64,000 bases of DNA from Bacteroidota bacterium (GTDB lineage: Bacteria; Bacteroidota; Bacteroidia; AKYH767-A; OLB10): positions 1 through 64,000 of the forward strand of contig JADKFV010000015.1 of NCBI GenBank assembly GCA_016717325.1, given 5' to 3'. The notes below the pieces were generated by a model. The model saw only the letters and a list, made by a program, of their open reading frames with translations. It did not search any database and was not told the DNA's origin. The position numbers and the translations under genes were made by a program. This document shows, piece after piece, positions 30,205-40,450 of the stretch. Positions within the stretch are counted from its first letter, which is position 1. Each line of letters opens with the position of its first letter.

Positions 30205-32061
30205 ATGAAAAAAAATATTCTTTACTCCATCGTATTGATTGGTATATTAACCAACATTTGCTTTGCACAAAAGGAGGCAACAAAATGGTATTTTGGCAAT
30301 TATGCCGCTCTCGATTTTATTAGTGGTGTGCCTGTTCCCATTGCTGTGAGTGCCATGACAATGCTTGAAGGTGTTGCCTCTATTGCCGATACATCAGGAA
30401 ATACACTTTTCTACACTAATGGTTTTCAGGTTTGGAATAAAAATAATGTGCTGATGCCAAATGGTAACGGTTTGTCGGGCAACAACAATTCGGCCCAAGC
30501 TGCTATCATTCTTCCGGTTCCAAATAGCACATCGCAGTATTACATTGTAACTACCCCAACTAATGGAAGCGGTACAATGGATTATTCATTGGTTGATATG
30601 AATTTGCAAGGCGGACTTGGCGATGTAACTACCAAAAATGTTCCGCTGTTCAATAACTCAACCGAAAAAGTTACGGCAGTACAACATGCAAATGGAATCG
30701 ATATATGGTTGATTGGTCATGAATGGAATACAAATAATTTTTATAGTTTTCAAATTACACCGGCAGGTATAAATCCGGCACCTGTTATTACATCAATTGG
30801 CAGTGTGCATACTGGAGCACTCGGCTTTGCAGGTTATATGAAGGCTTCGCACCATGGAGCTAAAATTGCTTATGCTATTACTGTTACGCTCAACATAGTT
30901 GAACTTCTCGATTTTGATAATGCAACCGGAATTCCATCCAATCCGATTACTTTTACAAATATTCAGGAAGCATACGGCTTAGAATTTTCGCCCGATGATT
31001 CGAAATTGTATGCCACAAGCGAAAACCCGCACATACTTTATCAATGGGATGTAAATGCCGGATCTCCTGCTGCAATAATAGCATCGCAATTGGCTATTAA
31101 TGCAAGTCAAGGTAACGAAGCCTTTGCAGCATTGCAACTTGCACCCGATGGAAAAATTTATTTGGCTAACAGATTCAGCCCTATGATGGGCGTAATAAAT
31201 AATCCGAACGATGCCGGCCTTGCCTGTAATTTTGTTGATGATGTTTTTTCGCTGCCTTTTGGAACAAACCAATATGGTTTGCCCAATTTTTTTCAAAGTT
31301 ATTTTGATACAATTCCAACCACAGGCATTGGTCCTTTGGTCGCATTCCAATCGAGCGATACAGTGCTTTGCGAAAAAAGTGCTATCGATTTTTTTGATTT
31401 ATCATCGGGCTCTCCCACAAACTGGAATTGGTATTTCCCCGGTGCCGTGCCCGATACATCAACATTGCAAAATCCTGCCGGAATTTATTATGCCAGCTAT
31501 GGCACTTTTCCTGTTACACTCACGGTGGCAAATTCCTTTGGGCAAGATTCACTCACCATTTTAACTTTTATATCTGTGGTACCCAATCCTACGCAACCTA
31601 TAATTACGCAAACAGGAAACGATTTGTGTGCTCCACCTTTTGTGTACTATCAATGGTTTTATAATGGAACAACCATACCTCAAGCCACAAGTCAATGTTT
31701 TACACCATCGCAGCCAGGCAGTTATTATGTTTTGGTAACTGATACTAATGGATGTCAGGGCGCTTCGTTAAGTGTTGTGATTACAAATTTAGAAAACACT
31801 AACTCTCCCTTTGGATCGGTAAGTATTACTCCAAATCCTGTAACAAATAATTTTATACTTACTTTATCGGGCACTTATTTTGAAACATTGAATTTGGAAA
31901 TAAGTGATGCCCAAGGAAAAAAAGTGTATGACGAAATAATTGTGAAAGACACTCCTACCCTTTCCAAAACCATTTCGACCAAATTAAGAAGTGGCATGTA
32001 TTTTATAAAGATTCAAAGTGGTTCAAAATTTATAGTAAAGAAATTTGTAGTAACAGAATAG
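30205..32061 (+). CDS. Propeller-PKD T9SS protein (module A')
   Basis: An intact 618-residue protein with a signal peptide (MKKNILYSIVLIGILTNICF, then AQ). The N-terminal propeller (TKWYFGNYAALDFISGVP, EGVASIADTSGNTLFYTNG, VWNKNNVLMPNG) is a paralogue of the one at 23925. The C-terminal module starts at FQSSDTVLCEKSAIDFFDLS with a PKD domain (PTNWNWYFPGAVP), a YYQWFYNGTTIPQAT unit and a type-A T9SS tail (ITPNPVTNNFILTLS... SGMYFIKIQSGSK). It lacks the extra PKD copy seen in the 23925 protein. It probably acts as a surface or released binding protein; the ligand is unknown. Confidence 0.92.
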   Translation: MKKNILYSIVLIGILTNICFAQKEATKWYFGNYAALDFISGVPVPIAVSAMTMLEGVASIADTSGNTLFYTNGFQVWNKNNVLMPNGNGLSGNNNSAQAAIILPVPNSTSQYYIVTTPTNGSGTMDYSLVDMNLQGGLGDVTTKNVPLFNNSTEKVTAVQHANGIDIWLIGHEWNTNNFYSFQITPAGINPAPVITSIGSVHTGALGFAGYMKASHHGAKIAYAITVTLNIVELLDFDNATGIPSNPITFTNIQEAYGLEFSPDDSKLYATSENPHILYQWDVNAGSPAAIIASQLAINASQGNEAFAALQLAPDGKIYLANRFSPMMGVINNPNDAGLACNFVDDVFSLPFGTNQYGLPNFFQSYFDTIPTTGIGPLVAFQSSDTVLCEKSAIDFFDLSSGSPTNWNWYFPGAVPDTSTLQNPAGIYYASYGTFPVTLTVANSFGQDSLTILTFISVVPNPTQPIITQTGNDLCAPPFVYYQWFYNGTTIPQATSQCFTPSQPGSYYVLVTDTNGCQGASLSVVITNLENTNSPFGSVSITPNPVTNNFILTLSGTYFETLNLEISDAQGKKVYDEIIVKDTPTLSKTISTKLRSGMYFIKIQSGSKFIVKKFVVTE

Positions 32062-32263
32062 TGTTTTTTACACGGATAACTTTTACATTAAGCAGATGAA
32101 TAATTTGAATACCGCTTGTGCTGAAAAGTTATTTAGAAATATGCCTTACACCTCTCGTGATTATACCCACTCATTTTGATTGAAGAAATAAATTATTGAG
32201 TAATATTATTTTGCTATTTTTACATACGAATCAAATTAAGATTTATAATAAAACACATAGACT

Positions 32264-34306
32264 ATGAAGAACAAAATCCTACTTACATTTTTAACTATCA
32301 CTGTATACGCTTGTAATTTATCAGCACAACCGGGTGCATGGACCTGGCTCAAGGGAGACCCAAATTTAAATTCTGCATTCCTTGGAAACAATGGTATACA
32401 AGGCGTTCCGGCTGCAACCAATCAACCACCATTTTTTTATGAAGCACCCACATTAATGGACTCTTTGGGCAATTTATTTCTTATAGGTGGTGGCAATGGA
32501 AATGGGCAATGGAGCGATGTTTGGCGGTATAACACTGCTACCAATGAATGGACCTGGATGAAGGGCACAGGAATGGGAAATGCAACCGGAGTATATGGAG
32601 TAAAAGGTGTATCGTCACCCACCAACCAACCTGCCGATATTTCATTGGGCAGCAGTTATGACAATACCAAAAGTGGCATATTTTATATTTATGGCGGCTC
32701 TGCCAATATCTCAAATAATTTGTGGCTTTTCAATCCTTACATTAATGAATGGACATGGCTTAACGGAAATGGTAATGGCGGATTTACCACACCCGTTTAT
32801 GGCGTAATGGGTGTTCCTTCTCCTGCCAATAGCCCCGGTGGGCGAACAGAAGGTTTGCCTTCGTGGTGCGATAGTGTTGGCAATTTTTGGATTTATGGCG
32901 GCAGTGGTGGTGGCACATACGGTGACTTGTGGAAGTGGGATGTATCAATAAGTCAATGGGCATGGATGGGCGGATCTTCGAACAGTTTACCTGCCAATTA
33001 CGGAACCAAAAATGTAGCAGCAGCCACCAACTATCCGGGTGCGCGATCATTTTGCTCTGCATGGAAATTACACAACAATGAACTGTGGCTTGGCAATGGT
33101 GCCAATAGTTCGGGTAACTCTATTAATGATATCTGGAAATATGATATCAATACAAATTTATGGGTATGGGAAGGCGGATCTTCGCTGGGATCACCAAATC
33201 AAAATTTAGGCACAAAATGCAACCCTGCTCCAAGTGTAATGCCTAATCCTTCGAGCGAAATAAAAGCATGCTGGACTTTTTGCGATAATCTTTATGCTAT
33301 TCATAGTAGTTACAATTATACAACTGCATTCCATACTGTGACCAAGAATTTTACATGGATAAGCGGCAGCCAAATCCCTAATGCCCCGGGAATTTATGGC
33401 ACACTCGGAGTGCCATCGGTTAACAATGTATGTGCAACTAAATTTGGCGGTGCCGCGTGGTATAAACATCCATATGCTTATGTGTACTCTGGTATTTATG
33501 GTGGAACCGACATGATGCGGTTTGAACCCGATACCACTTGCGGTGACTATCTTAATGGATGCTCACAGCCGGTTTCAGTATTAGCGGTAAATTTTGCAAG
33601 TAGCGATACCATTCTTTGCGAAAAAAATGCTGTAGACTTTTTCGATCTTTCGGCAGGAAATCCAACTCAATGGCAATGGTATTTTCCGGGTGCTTCGCCC
33701 GATACTTCTACTGCCCAAAACCCAACAGGTATATATTATGCCAGCTATGGAACATATCCTGTTACGCTTGTAGTGAGCAATGGCAATGGCAGCGATTCGG
33801 TAACGATTAATATCTTTATTCAGGTAGTGCCACAACCAGCAAAACCAATTGTGACGGTAAACGGCAATATTTTGTGCAGCAGCGCGGCCAGCTATTATCA
33901 GTGGTATTATAACGGAACACTCATACCATTTGCAACTGCACAGTGTTACACTACATCTCAGCTTGGCAATTATTTCGTTATAGTAACCGATTCGAATGGT
34001 TGCCAAAATACCAGTGATCTTGTTTTGCTAAACAAAGTTGCGGATAATGCAAACTCAAATCAAATTCAGTTAATACCGCAACCTGCTAAAGAGAATGTAT
34101 CGGTACAAATAACCAACAACATTTATGGTAAATTGCAATTACAGGTTACAGACATTGTCGGAAGAGTGATATATGAAAAGGAGCAAATAAAAAACTACCA
34201 TTATTTCGAAACTGCAATCGACTGCAAAGCCTGGCCCAATGGTACGTATACAGTTGGAGTTAATCTGGATGGCACTTTTTTTAGCAAGCGAATGGTGAAG
34301 TATTAG
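32264..34306 (+). CDS. Kelch-propeller PKD T9SS protein (module B')
   Basis: An intact 680-residue protein with a signal peptide (MKNKILLTFLTITVYACNLS, then AQ). Kelch repeats (AWTWLKGDPNL, DVWRYNTATNEWTWMKG, FYIYGGSANI, DLWKWDVS) fill residues ~20-430 and align with those of the 27425 protein. The C-terminal module is the same as in the three other paralogues: SSDTILCEKNAVDFFDLSAG, PKD (PTQWQWYFPGASP), YYQWYYNGTLIPFAT, and a type-A T9SS tail (IPQPAKENVSVQI... WPNGTYTVGVNLD). The gene closes the A-B-A'-B' tandem and ends in TAG before a convergent gene. Confidence 0.92.
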   Translation: MKNKILLTFLTITVYACNLSAQPGAWTWLKGDPNLNSAFLGNNGIQGVPAATNQPPFFYEAPTLMDSLGNLFLIGGGNGNGQWSDVWRYNTATNEWTWMKGTGMGNATGVYGVKGVSSPTNQPADISLGSSYDNTKSGIFYIYGGSANISNNLWLFNPYINEWTWLNGNGNGGFTTPVYGVMGVPSPANSPGGRTEGLPSWCDSVGNFWIYGGSGGGTYGDLWKWDVSISQWAWMGGSSNSLPANYGTKNVAAATNYPGARSFCSAWKLHNNELWLGNGANSSGNSINDIWKYDINTNLWVWEGGSSLGSPNQNLGTKCNPAPSVMPNPSSEIKACWTFCDNLYAIHSSYNYTTAFHTVTKNFTWISGSQIPNAPGIYGTLGVPSVNNVCATKFGGAAWYKHPYAYVYSGIYGGTDMMRFEPDTTCGDYLNGCSQPVSVLAVNFASSDTILCEKNAVDFFDLSAGNPTQWQWYFPGASPDTSTAQNPTGIYYASYGTYPVTLVVSNGNGSDSVTINIFIQVVPQPAKPIVTVNGNILCSSAASYYQWYYNGTLIPFATAQCYTTSQLGNYFVIVTDSNGCQNTSDLVLLNKVADNANSNQIQLIPQPAKENVSVQITNNIYGKLQLQVTDIVGRVIYEKEQIKNYHYFETAIDCKAWPNGTYTVGVNLDGTFFSKRMVKY

Positions 34307-34425
34307 ATAAGCTCTCTTGGCATATGCTGTCCAACTTACTATCCTCAACAGGATTTATTGGCAATTTTATTTGAGGCAAATTGCAGCGTATTATTTCATC
34401 TAAATTTCTATGTTACTCAGTTAAT

Positions 34426-35097
34426 TTACTTCAAACTCTTTTCCAAATCCTCAATTGAATTATAAAGCATCAGCCTTTTGTTTTTTTCTACAATTCCTAT
34501 TTGCAGCAAGAAAGTGCCGATTAAGTAATGAGATTTATTATTGGTCAAAACAACACGATAGTAGCCTGGTGAAAGCTTACTATTTTTCTTTTTGGCATTT
34601 GGCTGCTTCCTTAGCAAAGCATTGCGCAGCAACAAATTGGGTTGTGCCGGCAAATCCTTACTATCATCATTCTGAGCAATGGTAATCCATTCAAAAATAT
34701 TGGATGGAAGTTTTGATGTTTTTAAATATCCTTTTTGAAGAATAATGGCCGGGTCGAAATAGCCCTTGTTTGTGGTAGCACACTCAAAGTATGATGAATC
34801 GGTATTGTCACCCGGCCTTGGACTTGTTATATCGGGCACAGGAGAAATTGCCCTTACTCCTATTTCGAATGATGAATCGGGTAGATAAAAATAAAACACT
34901 GTTGAACTGATATTGTTAGAATCAAGAAATATAGTATCGGCAATGCACCCATAAAATCCCGGTTGCGAAGTATAAGGTATACGGTCACTGTTAATAACTT
35001 GCGATGATTCGAATTTTGAAAGTCGTTGCGCTGAAGCTTCAAGGCAAAAAAGCAAAAGAAGAAAAATCAAAAAAGGTTTCATTAATATCTGTTTCAT
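34426..35097 (-). CDS. Secreted protein of unknown function
   Basis: About 223 residues. The start at 35097 gives the signal peptide MKQILMKPFLIFLLLLFCLE (cleavage near ASAQ); ATGs at 35100 and 35082 are also possible. The mature part has few Cys, a region rich in Asp/Ser/Pro (PDITSPRPGDNTD) and a strand-rich end (LSPGYYRVVLTNNKSHYLIG). I recognise no family. It lies 11 bases after the rsmE stop on the same strand, so it is probably the last gene of the tamB operon, which would place it in the periplasm near envelope-assembly functions; that is only context. Confidence 0.7.
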   Translation of the reverse strand: MKQILMKPFLIFLLLLFCLEASAQRLSKFESSQVINSDRIPYTSQPGFYGCIADTIFLDSNNISSTVFYFYLPDSSFEIGVRAISPVPDITSPRPGDNTDSSYFECATTNKGYFDPAIILQKGYLKTSKLPSNIFEWITIAQNDDSKDLPAQPNLLLRNALLRKQPNAKKKNSKLSPGYYRVVLTNNKSHYLIGTFLLQIGIVEKNKRLMLYNSIEDLEKSLK

Positions 35098-35108
35098 CAT
35101 CAATTGTT

Positions 35109-35831
35109 TTAAACTTCGTAACGTGCATACAACATTGAGCATGACAGTAAGCCGGCAGTTTCGGTGCGCAATCGCGAACCACCAAAGTGCACAGATTCGA
35201 AACCTGCTGATGTGGCCTTCTCAATTTCATTAAGACTAAAATCCCCTTCGGGTCCAATTAATATAGTTACATCATCATGCTTATCAATATAAGAACGATA
35301 ACTTTGTCTCGGAACATCACTTATACAATGCGCAATCAGTTTGCTTTTGCCGGTAAGTGATTCTATAAAACTATTATAACTTACTAAAGAATTTATTTTA
35401 GGAAAGGAAACTTTTTGCGATTGCTTACAGGCGGAAATTATAATGTTTTGTAGTCGTGTGATGTTTACATTTTTTTTAACTGTACGTGAACATGCCACCA
35501 GCGAAATGCTATCGATGCCCATTTCAACTGCCTTTTCTATCATCCATTCAAGTCTGTCCATATTTCGTAATGGTGAAATAGCCAGGTGCAAATTGTAATT
35601 ATGTTTAGCAACACTTATGTGCAAAGCCAAAGGAACAGCAACACACTTGCGGGCATCAATATTTGTAATCTCGGCCAATGCATAATTAGCTTTGCCATCG
35701 GTAACATTTATTTTATCGCCCGAATGCAAACGCAAAACTTTTGCTGCATGAAAAGATTCGGCTTCGGTTAAAATAATTTCCGAATCACATACATTGGAAG
35801 AAATAAAAAAAGGCAAATCGGGATAAGTCAT
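35109..35831 (-). CDS. rsmE: 16S rRNA (uracil-1498-N3)-methyltransferase RsmE
   Basis: I prefer the ATG at 35831 (MTYPDLPFFIS), giving 240 residues, the normal length; an upstream in-frame start adds 20 residues that overlap the small membrane peptide. The N-terminal PUA-like domain carries HAAKVLRLHSGDKINVTDG, which binds RNA. The SPOUT methyltransferase domain has the AdoMet knot signature TILIGPEGDFSLNEIE and the closing VHFGGSRLRTETAG. RsmE methylates N3 of U1498 in 16S rRNA. It starts 2 bases after the stop of the 38-residue membrane peptide, implying cotranscription with it and with tamB upstream. Confidence 0.95.
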   Translation of the reverse strand: MTYPDLPFFISSNVCDSEIILTEAESFHAAKVLRLHSGDKINVTDGKANYALAEITNIDARKCVAVPLALHISVAKHNYNLHLAISPLRNMDRLEWMIEKAVEMGIDSISLVACSRTVKKNVNITRLQNIIISACKQSQKVSFPKINSLVSYNSFIESLTGKSKLIAHCISDVPRQSYRSYIDKHDDVTILIGPEGDFSLNEIEKATSAGFESVHFGGSRLRTETAGLLSCSMLYARYEV

Positions 35832-35833
35832 AA

Positions 35834-35950
35834 TTATAAAATTACAATCAGTGCAATAATTACAAACAGGATAATAAATAACAGTGCCCACAAATCGGCA
35901 GGGAAAAAATTCTTATATTGATCATATAGTTTTATAAAATAATTCTTCAT
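35834..35950 (-). CDS. 38-residue single-pass membrane peptide
   Basis: On the minus strand an ATG at 35950 opens a 38-codon frame ending in TAA at 35834. The N-terminal half is polar (MKNYFIKLYDQYKNFFPADL) and the C-terminal half is one strongly hydrophobic helix (WALLFIILFVIIALIVIL). It fits exactly into the gap between tamB (16 bases upstream) and rsmE (ATG two bases after its stop), which is strong positional evidence for a real gene. It could be a small inner-membrane partner of TamB or a stand-alone micropeptide. Confidence 0.62.
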   Translation of the reverse strand: MKNYFIKLYDQYKNFFPADLWALLFIILFVIIALIVIL

Positions 35951-35966
35951 GTGTTATGAGTGTTAA

Positions 35967-38900
35967 CTATTTTGAATTAGTTTTATTTTTTTTCTTTTTT
36001 GAAATCAACTCACGATACCTTGTAAACTCTTGCCGGTAACTTAATCCTACACCTTGTGTATAGGGCGCCTGATTTGTATTTATGAGAGAGTTAGCATTTG
36101 ACTCATTGAATGCTTTCACTCGAAAATTGCCATTCTTGCTAATTACATATTCAATATCGAATTCGCCCACAATGCTATTATTGGCGGAATTTTCGTTACC
36201 CCCGCTTCCATTAACTCCAACATTTGTGTTAAGTATAAGACGGTCTTGCAAAAGTTGTGTCGAAACAAGTACATTGTATTGTTCACTGGTGATAACATCG
36301 CCCGGGGTATAACTCAAATTGATATCGATATTTTTATTTATTTGAGATACCCAATCACTCAGCTGTTTGCTCAAAAATTCAGTTAGGCTCGAAAGGCCGC
36401 TATTGCCACCCGTATTCACAGTTTGCGTACCTTGCAAAGCAGATGGCAGTTGAAATTTATTCAGAAAAATTATACTCATCACCTGCTTGTTTTTTTCATC
36501 ATCGGTATCGATGTATCTTTTTATTCTGCTGCTTGTGGCGGCATCTACGTTAGGCACTTCTATATCAAACGTTACATCGGGCGTAAACAAATTATTTTTC
36601 AAGTTTAGCACAACATTTACAGGCACTTTTCTGGAAAATGCAGCAGAGTCGTCAGGCAATAAATCGGCAAGAGAAACTGGCTTGGTATACAATGCTTTTA
36701 TGTCAATGGTAGCCTGATAAGGATCGCCATTCCAACGAATGGTACTACCTTTTACAAGTTTAAATGGTTTGCCGGCAATATTCTGTAAAGTAAAAAAGTA
36801 ATCGCCTTTAGAAATTGTATACTCACCAAACATATTGAAAGCGCCATCGGGTGTGATTTCCAATTTCAAATTTCCTTTACCCTGCCCCGCAATTACGTCA
36901 CCAACTTTTTCATCGAATATCAATTTGATTATTGCATCTTCGGTAACATCCATTTCAAAATCGATATCGAAACCTGATAAACTTGATTTCTTTTCTTTTT
37001 TGTCCAACTCCACTGCACCATGTTTTTCGAAAGTTATTAAATCATTTTCGCTCACTTCTTCGGGTGTCGACAGTGGTATATTTATTTGTGTATTCTTTTC
37101 GGTTCGCAATTTTATTTGCATGGCGGTAAGGTCAGGTGTACCTGTTAGATCTACTTTACCAGTTGCGAATGCTTTGCCATAAAACAAATCGTTTTGGCCG
37201 GCATGCGTATTCATCATCAATAAATTATTAGCATCAATATGAATATCGAATTTTATATCATCAAAAAATTTGTGATACAGTTTTCCACTCACCATTCCTT
37301 TATTGCCAAGCGAATCGAAAACTTCAATATTATTAAAGCCAATATACTTTTCTTTAAAATCAATTTCGTCACTCAGGCTATACCTTGTATTGAGATAATC
37401 GATTGTAAATTTTCCTTTTTGAACCAAGGCCTTCCCGGTGATGATGGGTGTTTTTGCGGTACCCGATATTTTTAATTTTCCTGTTCCTCGTCCTGTAAGA
37501 TTCGAAACCAGCCCATCGAAATAATGTTGCAATGTGCTCAGTTGTATTTTTTGCACACTTACATCAAAGTCAAGATAATCGTCCTTTTCTCCTATTCGAT
37601 AATCTCCATCGAAAGTAAGTGTACTATCGCCATGCCGCATTACATTTCCTTCCAAATGTAAAACTTCACTCTTCGAATTGTAGTCACTTACAATATTTGC
37701 ATCGCCTATGGAGTCTTTAAAAAATGCAAAATCTTTGATAAATAAATTACCATTCACCAAAGGTTTATCATTCAGGCCCATTAAGTTTACATTGCCATTT
37801 AGCACACCACCAAATTCAACATCATATACTACAAGCAGTTTGTTAAGCGGTCGCACATCAAAATCCTTAAAAATAAAACGCAGTGGCTCTGCTGCATTAC
37901 CACCAACGTTACCGTTAATGGCAATTTTATTAAAGTAATTACTTTTTAAAACCACATTATTAAAAGTAAAACCATTGGCATCATAAATAGTAGAATTCTC
38001 ATCATTAAATTTCCAAAGCATTGTATCAACTTTCACCAATGTGCTTGGCTCTATATGGATGCTTGTAATACCATCGTTGCGAAATTCAGAATTGAAAGCA
38101 AACACAAGTTTATTGGTTGCAGTATCTACATCGTGAATGGCCAGTTTGATATATGCACTTTGATTGTCAGAATTTCCATCAATAGTTACTTTTTCGATGG
38201 GAATATTTGGCGCAAGAAAAAAGTTCTGCATATTGGTTACAAAATCAAACTTGCCTTTATTATCTACACCTTTTATTGCAAGGCCTTCGCAGCGCATATC
38301 GTTCCATGTCACAAGTGGTGATGATAAAAATAAATCGATGTGCTTTGTCATGCTATTTATTTCGCCCGATAAGGCAGTGCCGGGTGCTATATGCAAAGGC
38401 GGATAAAAAATATTAAAAACCGGATCGAGGTTTTTTATATTTATTTCAAACTGACAGTTTTCGTCAAATATTTTTTTCTCATAGGGTTTCAACGTTGGCA
38501 CGTATGAGGTGATAGTATTCCATAATGAATAATATGCGGTAGAAAGTTTTTTTACTTCATCGACAGATGCATCTATCAAATCACTTTTCAAACTGATGTT
38601 ATACTTGTCTTTGTATTTTGTTGATACAAAACTTAAACTATCAATGTCTATAACCTTACCATCCTGCAAATAACTAACATCGCGCAACAGTGCAATACCA
38701 TTCATGTTATCAATGTTGTCGCCTTCAAAATCCATTTTTACGTTACCGCCAAATTCACCGTTGCCATTGCCTTTGAGCAAATGCAGTGCATATGGTTTTA
38801 AATGATCTATATCAGCCTCGAAATCATATATGGGCTTTGCCTGATTAAAATCTACTTTTCCATTAAAGACCAAACCGAGGTTGTCTTCATTGACATTTAA

Positions 38901-40379
38901 AAATCCATTGAATAATTTTTTAGCCACGCTGCCCTTAATATCAACATTGGAGTAATCGTATTCATTGAAATGTAATTTCGCAATATTGCCTTCTACTTCA
39001 GCATTCATTTTGTTTATGTCAAAATATTTTCCCTTCACATTCAAATTGAAAGTGGTGCGACCGAGAACGTCTTCAGCATCGAACAAGGTACCAATATCAA
39101 ACTCATTTGCACTTACATTTCCACTATATTTTTCGTTATCAGTATCTAATTTAAGATTCACATCGGCCGACAAATTTCCTAATGCAGTTTCAATATTTCC
39201 ATAAGTAACAAAGTCGTAAATGTAACCTGTAAAATGGCCCTTAAATTTTAAATCACCGGCCTTGGCAAGCCATTGAGGAATTTCTATTTTTTCGTTTTCA
39301 TAAAATGGATATTGCGGAATGGTTTCAATTTCTTTTTGGTTAAGCACAAGCTTTTTTAAGTCGGCTTCAATATAGGTTTGTTCTATATCGGGCAATCCCG
39401 ACATGGCGATATTGCCTGCCATTACACATTTTACGCCATAATTTATAATCATGTTACGGCCACGCAGCCTATCGATAGTGCCCTTGACATCGCCCTGCAC
39501 TGTCACAATTTTATTCAGTCCCTTTAGCTCACGGGCAAAAAACGCCAAATCGTTTGACGATAAAATGCTGGAAGTAAACGATGACTGTATACGCACCTTT
39601 TCAATAAACTCTTCAAAATCTTTCCACCGGTCGAATAAAAATGCAATCTGCCCATGAACATTACTCTGTGCTGTTTTTAACGTTAATTCATCGCAATGGA
39701 GAATACTATCAGTAAAGCCAACTTTAGTATTTAGCTTTTCAATAGCAAATCCCTTTTGCTCGCGAAACGAAATGTTTTCTGCATTGAAATAAACAGAATC
39801 GTGTAAATAAAAGTCACTCAGCTCAGCAGTGAAATTATCAACTTTAATATCATCGAAATCTACCAGCGGAGTAAAATCATCCCACCGATAATCCTTGTAT
39901 CGAAAGTCTATGTTCTTTACTTTAATATTATCCAAAGCAACATCCCATGGTTTCTTTTTGGAGGGTGTAGTATCGGTATCTGCAAAATAATCGGTAATGA
40001 TATCGAGGTTCAGGCCTTTACGTTCTTTAAACCGCTTTAAATTAAAAAGACCTTGTGCTAAAGTTACTTTGCTGATGCGAATTTTTTGGTCATTAATACT
40101 CAGCAAACTGATAGCAGCATCAAGCTTATCAACATACAACAAAGTATCTTGCTTTTCATCTTCAACATAAAGTTGATGGAAGCGGAAGGTTTTGAAAAAA
40201 ACAAAATCGACAGAGCCAATGGTAACTTTGGTTTTTAATTCTGCAGAAAGAAAATCAGTAATTTTATGCACAACTGCTGTTTGCACCGATGGCAACCTAA
40301 GTGCAAAAGCAAAACCTGTTAGTAGCAGAAGCACTATTAACAACGTCCATAAAGTTATTTTAAAAACACGTTTTGCCAT
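35967..40379 (-). CDS. tamB: TamB-like translocation and assembly module protein
   Basis: An intact 1,470-residue protein. A single N-terminal signal anchor (ITLWTLLIVLLLLTGFAFAL) is followed by ~1,100 residues of repetitive beta-strand-rich AsmA/TamB-type sequence and a C-terminal DUF490/TamB domain (GNLKLEITPDGAFNMFGEYT, GDYFFTLQNIAGKPFKLVKG, YTPGDVITSEQYNVLVSTQL). The tail is Lys-rich (ISKKKKNKTNSK). TamB spans the periplasm from the inner membrane to an Omp85 protein and helps insert outer-membrane proteins or move phospholipids. Length and the C-terminal domain match the family. It is the first gene of a minus-strand operon (tamB, 38-residue peptide, rsmE, secreted protein) and is divergent from tsaD. 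Confidence 0.92.
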   Translation of the reverse strand: MAKRVFKITLWTLLIVLLLLTGFAFALRLPSVQTAVVHKITDFLSAELKTKVTIGSVDFVFFKTFRFHQLYVEDEKQDTLLYVDKLDAAISLLSINDQKIRISKVTLAQGLFNLKRFKERKGLNLDIITDYFADTDTTPSKKKPWDVALDNIKVKNIDFRYKDYRWDDFTPLVDFDDIKVDNFTAELSDFYLHDSVYFNAENISFREQKGFAIEKLNTKVGFTDSILHCDELTLKTAQSNVHGQIAFLFDRWKDFEEFIEKVRIQSSFTSSILSSNDLAFFARELKGLNKIVTVQGDVKGTIDRLRGRNMIINYGVKCVMAGNIAMSGLPDIEQTYIEADLKKLVLNQKEIETIPQYPFYENEKIEIPQWLAKAGDLKFKGHFTGYIYDFVTYGNIETALGNLSADVNLKLDTDNEKYSGNVSANEFDIGTLFDAEDVLGRTTFNLNVKGKYFDINKMNAEVEGNIAKLHFNEYDYSNVDIKGSVAKKLFNGFLNVNEDNLGLVFNGKVDFNQAKPIYDFEADIDHLKPYALHLLKGNGNGEFGGNVKMDFEGDNIDNMNGIALLRDVSYLQDGKVIDIDSLSFVSTKYKDKYNISLKSDLIDASVDEVKKLSTAYYSLWNTITSYVPTLKPYEKKIFDENCQFEINIKNLDPVFNIFYPPLHIAPGTALSGEINSMTKHIDLFLSSPLVTWNDMRCEGLAIKGVDNKGKFDFVTNMQNFFLAPNIPIEKVTIDGNSDNQSAYIKLAIHDVDTATNKLVFAFNSEFRNDGITSIHIEPSTLVKVDTMLWKFNDENSTIYDANGFTFNNVVLKSNYFNKIAINGNVGGNAAEPLRFIFKDFDVRPLNKLLVVYDVEFGGVLNGNVNLMGLNDKPLVNGNLFIKDFAFFKDSIGDANIVSDYNSKSEVLHLEGNVMRHGDSTLTFDGDYRIGEKDDYLDFDVSVQKIQLSTLQHYFDGLVSNLTGRGTGKLKISGTAKTPIITGKALVQKGKFTIDYLNTRYSLSDEIDFKEKYIGFNNIEVFDSLGNKGMVSGKLYHKFFDDIKFDIHIDANNLLMMNTHAGQNDLFYGKAFATGKVDLTGTPDLTAMQIKLRTEKNTQINIPLSTPEEVSENDLITFEKHGAVELDKKEKKSSLSGFDIDFEMDVTEDAIIKLIFDEKVGDVIAGQGKGNLKLEITPDGAFNMFGEYTISKGDYFFTLQNIAGKPFKLVKGSTIRWNGDPYQATIDIKALYTKPVSLADLLPDDSAAFSRKVPVNVVLNLKNNLFTPDVTFDIEVPNVDAATSSRIKRYIDTDDEKNKQVMSIIFLNKFQLPSALQGTQTVNTGGNSGLSSLTEFLSKQLSDWVSQINKNIDINLSYTPGDVITSEQYNVLVSTQLLQDRLILNTNVGVNGSGGNENSANNSIVGEFDIEYVISKNGNFRVKAFNESNANSLINTNQAPYTQGVGLSYRQEFTRYRELISKKKKNKTNSK

Positions 40380-40438
40380 AATTAAGAATTGCGAAAATAG
40401 GAATTGCCGACAAGAATAAAAATGACAAATACATTAAT

Positions 40439-40446
40439 TAGATTTG
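40439..40446 (+). promoter_or_regulatory. TAGATTTG -7-like element before tsaD
   Basis: TAGATTTG matches TAnnTTTG, but it ends only 4 bases before the ATG at 40451 and no TTG lies at the right spacing. It would need a leaderless transcript; weak candidate. Confidence 0.2.
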
Positions 40447-40450
40447 CACC

